Part shown: one piece after another, positions 35,474 through 44,181 of the stretch
How positions within the stretch are numbered: position 1 is the first letter of the stretch
How the letters are laid out: every line of letters begins with the position of its first letter
Origin: Actinomadura sp. HBU206391
GTDB taxonomy: Bacteria; Actinomycetota; Actinomycetes; Streptosporangiales; Streptosporangiaceae
Direction: 5' to 3'
NCBI RefSeq assembly: GCF_014323665.1
Contig: NZ_JABVEB010000021.1
Coordinates: 1 to 60,886, forward strand
DNA length: 60,886 nt
Translations under genes and position numbers: made by a program
The notes under the pieces: generated by a model
Databases searched by the model: none
What the model saw: the letters and a program-made list of their open reading frames with translations, nothing else
What the model was told of the DNA's origin: nothing

Positions 35474-35574
35474 ACCGTCAATCCCACCATGACGGCCGCG
35501 GCCGGTCGAGCACCTCTTCGCCGCCGCCCGGCGGCGCGCGTCACCCTGACCGACCGCCCCCTGACCGGCCCCAC

Positions 35575-38500
35575 TCAGTCCAGGCACCGCACGGCCTCGG
35601 CGAGGACTTCGAGCCCGGTGAGCGCGTTGTCGCCCACCCCGGAGTTGAACCCCCGCGTGTACGCGAGCCGATCCGCCACGGCATCCGGCGGATCCATCTG
35701 TACGGCATCCTGCCGAACGTTCCGCTCGAGGAGCTGGCCGGCGATTCCGGCAGCACGTCCGGCCAGTTCGCTCTCGTCCTGGCTGAGCAGGAGCGCGTTG
35801 ACCCTCTGCAGAATCAGCACGGCCATGGACTCGCGGCCGAGATCCGCGTAGCGGCCGGCCGCCCTGCAGTAGCCCTGGAGCGCGTCCCGATATCGCTGGT
35901 GCCGTTCGTCGCGCTGGCCGAGCAACCAGTCGAGCTCGGCATCCGAATGGGCGTCCTTGACCACGCGGCCCATCGCGTGCGCCTCCTCGGCGGTCGCCTG
36001 GATCAGGTCGTCATCACCGAGCTCGACCGCGAGCGACAGCATCCGGCGCAGAATCCGGGCGAGGCTCCAGGTGTCGCCGGTGGCACGGAACAGGTCCAGG
36101 CTCTGGACGTAGGAGGTGAAGGCCACGTCGAGAGCACCCCGACGTTGTTCCACGCCCGCGAGCCCGGAGATGCAGATGGCGCGGTTCCAGTCGTCACCGG
36201 CCCACGCGGCCCGGGCCTCACCGTCGGCGTAGTCACGGGCGGCCTCGTCCAGACGCCCCTGGTCAGCGGCGACGAGACCGCGGTTGCCGAGCCCGTTGGC
36301 CTCGTAGAAAGCCGCCCCCGACCGCGAGCCGAACTGCGTCACCTGGGAGAAGATGTCCTCGGCGACCGCGGGTCGCCCTCGGAGCCACGCGATCAGACCC
36401 CTGGAGAGCGACCACTCCGCCCAGGGCACGTCCTGTTCCGTGCGCGCGTCGAGCGCCGCGGTGTTCTCGGCGAGGGCCTCGCCCATCACCAGGAAGTCGC
36501 GCGCGAACCAGAACCGGGTGAGACCACCCTGGAGTTTCATCGCGTCGCCGATGTCGCCGTGGCGGGTCACGAAATCATGCGCGAGGCTGAAGTTCCATAC
36601 GTCGGCTTCGACGGAGTCGAGCCAGGTCACCTGGGTCGGGCCGATCAGATGGTCTTTCGCCGTCCAGGCGAGATCGACGAAGTAGTCGGCGTGTGCCCGC
36701 TCCACGCCCGTGCGTGCCTGCGAAGGCCACGGCCGGCGCCGGACGTCTTCCCGCAGCGGCGCCAGGATGGAATAGCGCGCAGATCCGGACTGGTCGAACG
36801 CGGTGCGCAGCAGGCTGCGGTTAGCCAGGGCACCGAGGTCCTCGATCAGCCGGTCGCCGAAGAAGCCCCGCATCGCGATCAGTGCCTCCATCGAGGCGCT
36901 CCCCCCGAAGCATGCGACGCCCTTGAGCAGGGTGAACTGGTCCTCGCTCAAGGCGTTCAGGCTCGAAGCGAAACTGCGATCGAGACCGACGTGCACCGCG
37001 GACGCCGGATCGGACCGCCATCCCCCGGGGTCTCCCGGCGCATCGCCGGCCGACACCAGGGTGAGCATGTCGGCGACTCCGACATGCCCGGCCTGCGAGG
37101 CGACCAATTCCAGGGCGAGCGGTACGCCTTCGACCGCCTGGCAGATCTTGTCGATCGTGGCCAGTTCCTCCTGCGACCACGTCCTTCTGGCCGTCGACTC
37201 CGCCACCCTCGCGACGAACAGCGCCACGGCCTCCGAATCCGCCACGTCGCCCGTATGGTCGAGCGGCTGGAGCCGGTGCACTCGTTCGCTCGGGATCTGA
37301 AGCCGCTGGCGGGAGGTGACGAGGATCCGGAGGAACGGGCACGCCTCGATGATCCGGTTGATCAGCGGCGCCTGTGCCGCCACGCTCTCGAAGTTGTCGA
37401 GCACGAGCACACCGCGGCGGATGCGAAGAGCGGCGACCAGGCTGTCCTGGCTCGCCGGCACGCCTTCGACGCCGACCGCCCGGGCGATGGCCTCTTCCAC
37501 GCTCCTGAGTTCGAAGTTGGAGCCGAGGTCGGCCCAGTAGATCCCTTCGGGGAAACGGCTCTTCGCGGCCTGGAGGAACTCACGGGCGAGGCGCGTCTTC
37601 CCGATCCCTCCCTCGCCGGTCACCGTCACCAGATGGGCGTCGTCCTCGGTGAAAAGCCGTTCCAAGGTCTGCAGGTCCCTCGTGCGCCCCACGAAGGCAT
37701 TGCCGATCGGAGGGCTCGTTCCGGGGAGGGAGGGCGATGGAAGCCGCGAGCCCGCGGCGGACTCCAAGGTGATCTCCTCCAGCATCGTCCGCACCAGAAT
37801 CGTGGCCGACGCCGGCCCGAGGTCGCCGCTCCCGGCGAAGCCGTCAGTGCGGATGTCCGCTGCGTCCCCACCCGCGTGGCCGGAGACGCCCCGCACGACC
37901 ATGACCTCCGCCGCGTGACCGGTTCGCATCACCGCCGAGAGGACCTTGGCACTCGCCGTCTCGACGGCCAGCGGCCCGGGTTCCGGCGCGGCCGCACCGA
38001 CGGCCGTCCCGGTCGCCGGTACGGCCGTCGGCCGCGACCCGATCGGGCCGTCGTGCAGCCGGGCCGGACGGCCGGCGAACTGCTCACGGTCCGCGCCCGG
38101 CTGCCCGCCCGTCAGGGCCTCGAACTCCAGCTGCCAGGCCCGGTAACGCTCGGGATGGGTGAACTCGAAGTTCCTCGCCCAGTTCACCGGCCGGGGGCTG
38201 CACGGGTACACGACCGGCTCGCCACCGCCCGCGTCGTCGGCGAACCCGTGCCCGTACAAGCGAGTGGCCACGATGACGTCGCCGAGACGTACGTCCGGGC
38301 TCAGCGAATCGGCGAGGCCGAGCGTCACCAGCAGACGCGGCCGGTGGACCGCCAGTTGCCGCGCGGTATGGACGGCCGAGCCCATGGGATCGGTGTCGTC
38401 CATCAGCAGCGCACAGCATGACTTCTCTGCCCCGGTGGCGGCTCGGTGCCTCGAGCCGGTCAGCGAGAACCAGTAGACGGTGCCGCCCGATTCCGGATCC

Positions 38501-38706
38501 GGGATCGGCTGCACCTCGGTGTTGAGGTGGCGAAGGAACTGCCCCAGCTCGTCCCGCCGGGCCAGCAGGAAGACGACGTCCACGTGAGCGGGCTGCGGGT
38601 CCGACGGGGACGGCAGGTCCGAGGAGGACGCCGGGTCCGACGGCGATGGCGGATCGGAGGACGATGGCGAGCCCGAGCGCGACGGCGAATCCCGCGAATC
38701 CGTCAT
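35575..38706 (-). CDS. Nucleoside-phosphorylase / STAND NTPase / TPR protein (NLR-like)
   Basis: A 1043-residue multidomain protein. Residues 1-40 are a low-complexity Ser/Pro/Asp tail. About 41-310 resembles the purine-nucleoside phosphorylase/MTA-nucleosidase fold (TLGLADSL and LGDVIVATRLYGHG near 128-153; LAVETASAKV with Glu249; VVRGVSGHAGG near 270). About 335-600 is an NB-ARC/NACHT-like ATPase: Walker A GEGGIGKT at 364-371, Walker B VLVLDNFE near 433-440, and the GVPLALELVA motif. The remainder is TPR-like helical repeats with WG/DW-rich turns. Where phosphorylases have SD, this protein has SG (276), so the catalytic Asp may be lost. Fungal and bacterial NLR-type immunity proteins have this same order, with ligand sensing by TPR and an N-terminal effector. 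No partner gene is evident. Start ATG 38706. Confidence 0.87.
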   Translation of the reverse strand: MTDSRDSPSRSGSPSSSDPPSPSDPASSSDLPSPSDPQPAHVDVVFLLARRDELGQFLRHLNTEVQPIPDPESGGTVYWFSLTGSRHRAATGAEKSCCALLMDDTDPMGSAVHTARQLAVHRPRLLVTLGLADSLSPDVRLGDVIVATRLYGHGFADDAGGGEPVVYPCSPRPVNWARNFEFTHPERYRAWQLEFEALTGGQPGADREQFAGRPARLHDGPIGSRPTAVPATGTAVGAAAPEPGPLAVETASAKVLSAVMRTGHAAEVMVVRGVSGHAGGDAADIRTDGFAGSGDLGPASATILVRTMLEEITLESAAGSRLPSPSLPGTSPPIGNAFVGRTRDLQTLERLFTEDDAHLVTVTGEGGIGKTRLAREFLQAAKSRFPEGIYWADLGSNFELRSVEEAIARAVGVEGVPASQDSLVAALRIRRGVLVLDNFESVAAQAPLINRIIEACPFLRILVTSRQRLQIPSERVHRLQPLDHTGDVADSEAVALFVARVAESTARRTWSQEELATIDKICQAVEGVPLALELVASQAGHVGVADMLTLVSAGDAPGDPGGWRSDPASAVHVGLDRSFASSLNALSEDQFTLLKGVACFGGSASMEALIAMRGFFGDRLIEDLGALANRSLLRTAFDQSGSARYSILAPLREDVRRRPWPSQARTGVERAHADYFVDLAWTAKDHLIGPTQVTWLDSVEADVWNFSLAHDFVTRHGDIGDAMKLQGGLTRFWFARDFLVMGEALAENTAALDARTEQDVPWAEWSLSRGLIAWLRGRPAVAEDIFSQVTQFGSRSGAAFYEANGLGNRGLVAADQGRLDEAARDYADGEARAAWAGDDWNRAICISGLAGVEQRRGALDVAFTSYVQSLDLFRATGDTWSLARILRRMLSLAVELGDDDLIQATAEEAHAMGRVVKDAHSDAELDWLLGQRDERHQRYRDALQGYCRAAGRYADLGRESMAVLILQRVNALLLSQDESELAGRAAGIAGQLLERNVRQDAVQMDPPDAVADRLAYTRGFNSGVGDNALTGLEVLAEAVRCLD

Positions 38707-38790
38707 GATGATCCAAGGATGGCGCTGGGTGGCGCTGCTTGTAAAGCGATCGCTGTCAGGTGGTCGGCCAGGCCAGATGGCTTCGCCGGC

Positions 38791-38818
38791 CGATACTTCG
38801 CCGCCGGCCGAAGTATCG
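38791..38818. promoter_or_regulatory. 10-bp inverted repeat in the NLR/PEP-mutase intergenic region
   Basis: CGATACTTCG (38791-38800) and CGAAGTATCG (38809-38818) form a perfect 10-bp stem with an 8-base loop. It lies in the 129-bp gap between the divergent STAND gene and the PEP-mutase-like gene. It could be a shared operator or a leader hairpin of the right-hand gene, whose start is 18 bases away. Confidence 0.6.
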
Positions 38819-38835
38819 CGGCCCTAACGTTGAGT

Positions 38836-39639
38836 ATGACCTCGAACCGTTTCGCCGAGTTCCGCTCTCTGCACCATGCGGCGGAACCGTTGCTGCTGCC
38901 GAACGCCTGGGACTACACGTCGGCCGCGGCGCTCGCCGCCGCCGGCTTCGCCGCGATCGGCACCACCAGCCTGGGTGTGGCCGCGGTGGCCGGAAAACCC
39001 GACGGTCATGGCGCCACCCTTGAGGAGACTCTCCGGCTGGCGGGTTCGGTCGCCCGACTTCCCTGCCCGGTCACCGTCGATCTCGAAGGAGGGTTCGGCG
39101 GCGGCCCCACCGACATCGCCGTCCTGGCCGAACGGCTGGCCGGCATGGGCGTCGCCGGCATCAATCTCGAGGACGGCAGACCGGACGGGTCGCTGACCGA
39201 CCTGACCGCACAGGTCGAGGCCATCGGCGCGATCAAGTCCAGGGTCCCGGAGCTCTTCGTCAACGCCCGCACCGACGCGTTCTGGCTGGGCGTCGCCGAT
39301 CCCCTGAACGAGGCGCTGTCCCGATCGTCTGCCTTCGCGCACGCGGGCGCGGACGGCGTGTTCGTCCCGGGCATCGCGACCGGCGATGACATCTCGGCGC
39401 TCATCGCCGAAACCCCGTCCCCGGTGAACGTCCTGTTCCTGCCCGGCCGTCACACGGTCGCCGACCTGGCATCGCTCGGAGTCCGGCGGATCAGCCTCGG
39501 CTCACTGCTGTACCGCGCCGCTCTCCACGCGACGGTCGCCACCGCGAAGGCGGTCGCCGAAGGCCGGCCGGTCAGCGCGGACCTACCCGGGTACGCCGAC
39601 GTCGTCGCCCTCATCGATGAGCCGGCGGACCGCTCCTGA
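38836..39639 (+). CDS. Isocitrate lyase/PEP mutase-superfamily protein
   Basis: A 267-residue (beta/alpha)8 protein. LLLPNAWDYTSAAALAAAGFAAIGTTS near the N terminus and VTVDLEGGFGGGP (metal-binding Asp/Glu) are typical of the PEP-mutase/oxaloacetate-decarboxylase-like group. VAGINLEDGR and FVNARTDAFWLG follow. The KKCGH cysteine loop of true isocitrate lyases is absent. Reactions in the family include C-C and P-C bond lysis or mutation; this subfamily is not characterised. The ATG at 38836 is used; a TTG two codons earlier is also in frame. It is divergent from the STAND gene. Confidence 0.85.
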   Translation: MTSNRFAEFRSLHHAAEPLLLPNAWDYTSAAALAAAGFAAIGTTSLGVAAVAGKPDGHGATLEETLRLAGSVARLPCPVTVDLEGGFGGGPTDIAVLAERLAGMGVAGINLEDGRPDGSLTDLTAQVEAIGAIKSRVPELFVNARTDAFWLGVADPLNEALSRSSAFAHAGADGVFVPGIATGDDISALIAETPSPVNVLFLPGRHTVADLASLGVRRISLGSLLYRAALHATVATAKAVAEGRPVSADLPGYADVVALIDEPADRS

Positions 39640-39872
39640 CCCGACGGCTGTGAGCGGTGAACGCGGCGCCGACCCTTCGTTGGGCCTCATCACAAACGGA
39701 GAGCCGGATCGCCGGGAATATCTTGACCACGACCCTTATCGATCAGATGCTGACATCCGGTCTCCGGGTCGGCGGTGCCGTGGGTGTGACCCGCCACGGC
39801 CGGCGCGCGGATTCCTGGGACGGCGCCATGCGATCCGCCTGTGGCGCGTCCTGACAAGAGAGGGCTGACGCC

Positions 39873-41183
39873 GTGCTGCGAAGGTTTGTCACTCTGTTGT
39901 CCGCATTGCTCCTGGTGCCTGTCATGGTCGTGCCGCCCGCGCACGCCGGCGGCCACCGGCCGCGCCCGGTGATCTTCGTACACGGATTCAGCGGCTCGGG
40001 AGGGCAATTCGAGACCCAGGCGCGGCGGCTGGCCGGCAACGGATATCCGGCCGACTACATCGAGGCCCACGAGTACGACTCGCTGTTCACCGTGAACACC
40101 CAGGAGCAGGTGTTCGCCGCCCTCGACCAGCGGATCGCCCGGCTGCGGAAGAAGGCCGAGGCCGACCAGGTCGACCTGCTCGCGCACTCGCTCGGCACCA
40201 GCCTCATGCAGACCTATCTGCGGAGCTCTCCCGCACGGGCGGCGACCGTCGCGCACTACGTCAACCTCGACGGCGCGTCCTCGGCCGACCTCCCGGGCGG
40301 CGTACCGACCCTCGCGGTGTGGGGCGAGGGCTCCACCGAACGCCGGATCGGCGGCGCCACCAACGTCTACTTCTCCGGGCAGTCCCACACCCAGGTCGTC
40401 ACCTCGCCCGAGACCTTCGCCCAGTTCTACCCGTTCCTCACCGGCCGGGCGCCGCGTACCACCGCGGTCATCCCAGAGCACCACGTACGCCTGTCCGGCC
40501 GCGCCGTGCTGTTCCCGACCAATGTCGGCGCCGCGGGCGCTCGCCTGGAGATCTACCAGGTCGACCCGCGCACGGGCGCGCGCAAGACCCGCCGGCCCGC
40601 CGCCGCCTACCGCATCGGGGACGACGGATCATGGGGCCCGTTCAAGGCCCGTGGTGACGCCCACTACGAGTTCGCCGTGGTGTGGAGCCGGACGGCCGTC
40701 CACCATCTGTACTTCCAGCCCTTCCGCCGCACCGACGCCCTGGTCCGCCTGCTGACGAGCCGGCCGGGTGAAGGCCTCGCGGCCCTCATCGAGGTCGGCG
40801 AGCGCCACTCCGCCCTCGTCCTCAACCGGCAGAAGGAGTGGTGGGGCGACCAGGGCGCGGCCGGCGACTCCCTGCGGGTCAACGGCCGCGAGGTGCTGAA
40901 CGCGGCCAACACCCCACGGACCAAGCGGACGATCGGGATCTTCGCCTACGACGCCAAGAGAGACGGCGTCACCGACCTGAGCGCACCGATCCCGCAGTTC
41001 TTCGCGCAGCCCTTCATCAGCGGGGTGGACCTGTACATCCCCGCGCGCGGACGGCCCGACCGCCCGATCTCCATCGTGTCCCGCCCCCGCGGCGGAGCCG
41101 GCCACATCGACGCGTTGGCAATCCCCTCGTGGCCGTCGAACGAACACCGGATCTCGGCGCAGCTCGACGACTACGTGCGCTGA
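39873..41183 (+). CDS. Secreted alpha/beta-hydrolase lipase
   Basis: A 436-residue exported hydrolase. A signal peptide of about 25 residues ends in PPAHA. The oxyanion-hole segment PVIFVHGFSGSGGQFE follows, then the nucleophile elbow AHSLGTS with Ser near residue 109. The catalytic His is probably in QSHTQV. The C-terminal 200 residues form an all-beta region of the type added to some actinomycete triacylglycerol lipases. The GTG at 39873 has GAGAGGG 8 bases upstream. The 233 bases before it hold no recognisable gene. Confidence 0.88.
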   Translation: MLRRFVTLLSALLLVPVMVVPPAHAGGHRPRPVIFVHGFSGSGGQFETQARRLAGNGYPADYIEAHEYDSLFTVNTQEQVFAALDQRIARLRKKAEADQVDLLAHSLGTSLMQTYLRSSPARAATVAHYVNLDGASSADLPGGVPTLAVWGEGSTERRIGGATNVYFSGQSHTQVVTSPETFAQFYPFLTGRAPRTTAVIPEHHVRLSGRAVLFPTNVGAAGARLEIYQVDPRTGARKTRRPAAAYRIGDDGSWGPFKARGDAHYEFAVVWSRTAVHHLYFQPFRRTDALVRLLTSRPGEGLAALIEVGERHSALVLNRQKEWWGDQGAAGDSLRVNGREVLNAANTPRTKRTIGIFAYDAKRDGVTDLSAPIPQFFAQPFISGVDLYIPARGRPDRPISIVSRPRGGAGHIDALAIPSWPSNEHRISAQLDDYVR

Positions 41184-41408
41184 CGCTCGGCAACTGCCGA
41201 CCGCTAGCCTGCGCAGCAGGCACGCACCGAAGAGTAGAGCCGGGAGGCGGGCGGCTCAGAGATCCTTGGACGGCGCCGTGGCCGTCGACAGCTGGCTCAG
41301 CCATTGGACGCAGTGCGGGCGCCGTCGGAGTGGATCTTTGTGAGATACGATCCAGCAGCGTCTCGGGGGAGCGCATGCCGAGCAGCAGTTCGTACTCAGG
41401 GAGCGGCC

Positions 41409-43583
41409 GTGGACCCCGACTGGCGCCGGATCGCCGAGGAATTCCGCAGGCGCGAGACCGTCGAGATCACGAAGGCGATCGAGGACACGGGGCTCAACGT
41501 CAAGGCCTTCGAATCGGCTCTGAACGGCCGTCCGATAGATGACGCCCTCAAGACGGAACTGCGGTCGCTCTGGCACACCGCGGCCGAGTCCGACGCGCAC
41601 CTGCTGCTGGCCCTCTACGTGTACGCACGGTGCCAGCGATCCTGGGAACTCTCCATCGAGCACGTACCGCTCATCGCCCGCACGATCGACGAGATGTACG
41701 CGGCCTGGCAGTCCGTACGTCGCCCGGGAGCGGGAGGGCGCCAGGAACGGGCGGCGGAACCGCTGGTCGGCACGCTGCTGGAGCAGTCGGTGGCGCTGAA
41801 GGACTGCATGGCCGTCGAGAACGCCTGCCAGTGCTCGTGTCCCGTCGCGCTGGCCCGCCACGCCGAAGCGGTCGCGAGCCGCTCCGAGCGGCTCGGCGAT
41901 GACCTGCGTGCCCTGAACCCGGATGGCGACGCCGACTGCATCGAGATCGTGCATGACATCCTGCGCGCCGACGAGATCACCTATTCCGGCTTGGTCGACG
42001 TGGCCGGCAGTGTGCTCGCCGTGCTGGGGGACGAGCCCGACGCGTTGGACACCCTCGACCAGGCGATCGGGACGCTTCAGCGCCATGAGTCCGACCCCGC
42101 GATACTGGGCGATGCCCGGGAGAGCGAACTGCGCTCCTACCGGCATGGGCTCATGGCCATGCGCGGATATGTCCTCGACCCGGCGATCCCCCGTCTCGAA
42201 CTCACCGAGGCGGGATTCATCTATGTCTTTCCCTTCGCGTTCGACGGGGTCTCCCCAGAGCAGGCCGGCGAGGCCGCGACCCGCATGTGGGGAGACGGCC
42301 ACGGAACCGCCGGGCTCGCGGGCCAGGTCCCCTATTACGCCCGGCCGAGCGAGTTGAGCGACATCTGGTACTGGGGACACCGTGACCGCCCGTCCTACGG
42401 CGGCGTGACCATCGTGCTGCCGGCTCTGTCCATCACCACGACCGCCGGTGAGCTGATCGAGGACTACCGGGCCGAGATCCGCCTCAATGACCTGGGCAAT
42501 CACTACGTCCGCATCGAGAGCCGCCGAGCGGCCCTGAACCTGCACCAGACCAACCAGGGCTTTCGCCGCGGCTCGCGCTACATGGGCGAAGAGGTGATCC
42601 ACGGCGAACGCGGCGGCACGTGGGCGAGGTTGCGCGACTACGCCGACGAACTCATCAACGATCTCACGCTGGCGGTCGGCGGCGACGCCGACCACGTCGT
42701 CAAGGACGTGGACGGTGACGGCCATGTCCTTCTCGAGATCCGCGCCGCCGCCGCCACCGCGGACGCCGGCGGGAAACGAGCGGCCACCCGCGAGGACATT
42801 CTCCAGGCCGCCGGGCCGCTGATCTCTCAGTCGGTGCAGTCGCTGGCGACGTCCCTGGAGGAATGGGTGCGCTACCCCCATCCGCGCTCTCCAGAGGACG
42901 TGCTGGAGGGCTGCGCCTTCACCGACTCCCTCGGAGTGCGGACCAACAACACGACCACGCTGTTCCTGCCGGGGGCGCCGAACTGGTCGTGGATCGAGTA
43001 CGAAGAGGTCGTCGAGTTCGCGGCCTCGGTGTCCGCGCTCTTCCGGCTGTGGCGGCATCAGATCGACCGGGAGTTCGAGCAGGTGCACGCCGAGGTCAAG
43101 CGGCACTCCGCCACTCCGCAGGGCGCGAGCACCGGCAACGAGCCGGCGCTCGCCGACCTCCGCCTGTCGCTGGGCGATTTCATGGCCGAGGTCAGCGAGC
43201 GACGCGCCAAGCTCCGTTCCGATCAGCTGGTCGCGTCGGCCGTGGCCCGCCGGTTCATGGACAACCTTTTCTCGGCCGCCGACATCGCCCGCCTGGAGTC
43301 CGAGCTCGACGTCCACATGGCCGAACTCGACGCGCTTTACGGACGCCTCACCACCCACCTCGACGTACTGCAAGAGCGTTCCACGCGCCGCTATCAACGC
43401 TTCATCGAGTTCGTCCTGGCCGGTGTGACGCTCTTCTCCCTCGCCGAGCTCCTCGGGCTCGTCAACGACCTGTTCTTCTCCGGCAAGAAGGTCCAGACCC
43501 ATGGCTGGGTCGAGATCGTCGTCTTCCTCATGTTCGCGCTCACCGTGATGACCGCCATCGCGCTGGCGCGGCGCCGCAGCTGA
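41409..43583 (+). CDS. Large unrecognised protein with C-terminal two-helix membrane anchor
   Basis: A 724-residue protein without a family I can name. Residues 1-100 are helical and charged, with ETVEITKAIEDTGLNVKAFESALNG. About 270-440 is a mixed alpha/beta domain starting AGFIYVFPFAFDGVSPEQA. About 510-660 is helical, with WIEYEEVVEFAASVSALFRLW and long amphipathic coiled-coil stretches. Two hydrophobic segments end it (FVLAGVTLFSLAELLGLVNDLFF and VEIVVFLMFALTVMTAIALA), a layout reminiscent of CorA-type proteins but without a GMN motif. An early CQCSC cluster is notable. The GTG at 41409 is chosen because AGGGAG lies 5-6 bases upstream. Resemblance to CATRA-type conflict proteins is only a guess. 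Confidence 0.75.
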   Translation: MDPDWRRIAEEFRRRETVEITKAIEDTGLNVKAFESALNGRPIDDALKTELRSLWHTAAESDAHLLLALYVYARCQRSWELSIEHVPLIARTIDEMYAAWQSVRRPGAGGRQERAAEPLVGTLLEQSVALKDCMAVENACQCSCPVALARHAEAVASRSERLGDDLRALNPDGDADCIEIVHDILRADEITYSGLVDVAGSVLAVLGDEPDALDTLDQAIGTLQRHESDPAILGDARESELRSYRHGLMAMRGYVLDPAIPRLELTEAGFIYVFPFAFDGVSPEQAGEAATRMWGDGHGTAGLAGQVPYYARPSELSDIWYWGHRDRPSYGGVTIVLPALSITTTAGELIEDYRAEIRLNDLGNHYVRIESRRAALNLHQTNQGFRRGSRYMGEEVIHGERGGTWARLRDYADELINDLTLAVGGDADHVVKDVDGDGHVLLEIRAAAATADAGGKRAATREDILQAAGPLISQSVQSLATSLEEWVRYPHPRSPEDVLEGCAFTDSLGVRTNNTTTLFLPGAPNWSWIEYEEVVEFAASVSALFRLWRHQIDREFEQVHAEVKRHSATPQGASTGNEPALADLRLSLGDFMAEVSERRAKLRSDQLVASAVARRFMDNLFSAADIARLESELDVHMAELDALYGRLTTHLDVLQERSTRRYQRFIEFVLAGVTLFSLAELLGLVNDLFFSGKKVQTHGWVEIVVFLMFALTVMTAIALARRRS

Positions 43584-43674
43584 CGAGAGCCCGGCCCGGC
43601 ATGTTCCAGGGCGATTAAATCTGGATCGCCCCGTTTCGGCCGTGTTTCTTCCTCTATCCGAGCTGCCGCCCGCA

Positions 43675-44181
43675 ATGGATAGTGGACATGTGAGCAGCGT
43701 TTCCACTGATCCGCCTGCGAATGATCCGCATCCGGCCGATCCGACCGCGATGCTGCGCGTCGCCCTGGCGGAGGCCCGTGCCGGGTACGCCGAGGGGGGT
43801 GTGCCCATCGGAGCGGCACTGTTCGGCCCGGACGGCGGGCTCCTCGGGCGAGGGCGCAACCGGCGCGTACAGGACGACGACCCGTCGGTGCACGGCGAGA
43901 CCGCGGCGTTCCGCGACGCCGGGCGCCAGCGGAGCTACCGCGGCACCACCATGGTGACCACGCTGTCGCCGTGCTGGTACTGCAGCGGGCTGATCCTTCA
44001 GTTCGGCATCCCGCGCGTGGTCGTCGGCGAGGACCGGACGTTCGAGGGCAGGCACGCCTGGCTGGCCGAGCACGGCGTCGAGGTGATCGTGGTCGACGAT
44101 CCCGAGTGCGTCGAGCTGATGACCACCTTCATCAAGGAGCGCCCCGACCTGTGGAACGAGGACATCGGAGCGGACGAATGA
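43675..44181 (+). CDS. Nucleoside/cytosine-type deaminase
   Basis: About 168 residues. The zinc-dependent deaminase motifs are HGETAAFR (His ligand and proton-shuttling Glu) and TLSPCWYCSGLIL (two Cys ligands). GGVPIGAALFGPDGGLLGRGRNRR precedes them. The pattern resembles single-domain cytosine or creatinine deaminases more than tRNA deaminases. The start is uncertain: ATG 43675, GTG 43690 and ATG 43750 are all in frame with weak ribosome sites. It overlaps the following oxygenase gene by ATGA and belongs to an operon with an NCS1 permease, which points to an imported nucleobase-like substrate. Confidence 0.86.
   Translation: MDSGHVSSVSTDPPANDPHPADPTAMLRVALAEARAGYAEGGVPIGAALFGPDGGLLGRGRNRRVQDDDPSVHGETAAFRDAGRQRSYRGTTMVTTLSPCWYCSGLILQFGIPRVVVGEDRTFEGRHAWLAEHGVEVIVVDDPECVELMTTFIKERPDLWNEDIGADE

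Noticed and set aside
35899..38421. Long plus-strand open frame opposite the STAND gene
   Set aside because: It is Arg/Gly/Pro-rich without domains and is the antisense image of a gene with clear ATPase motifs; GC-rich codon bias leaves such frames open.
41256..43859. Long minus-strand open frame opposite the unrecognised protein
   Set aside because: It also spans parts of the neighbouring gene, has no motif, and the plus-strand frame has a ribosome site and membrane helices.
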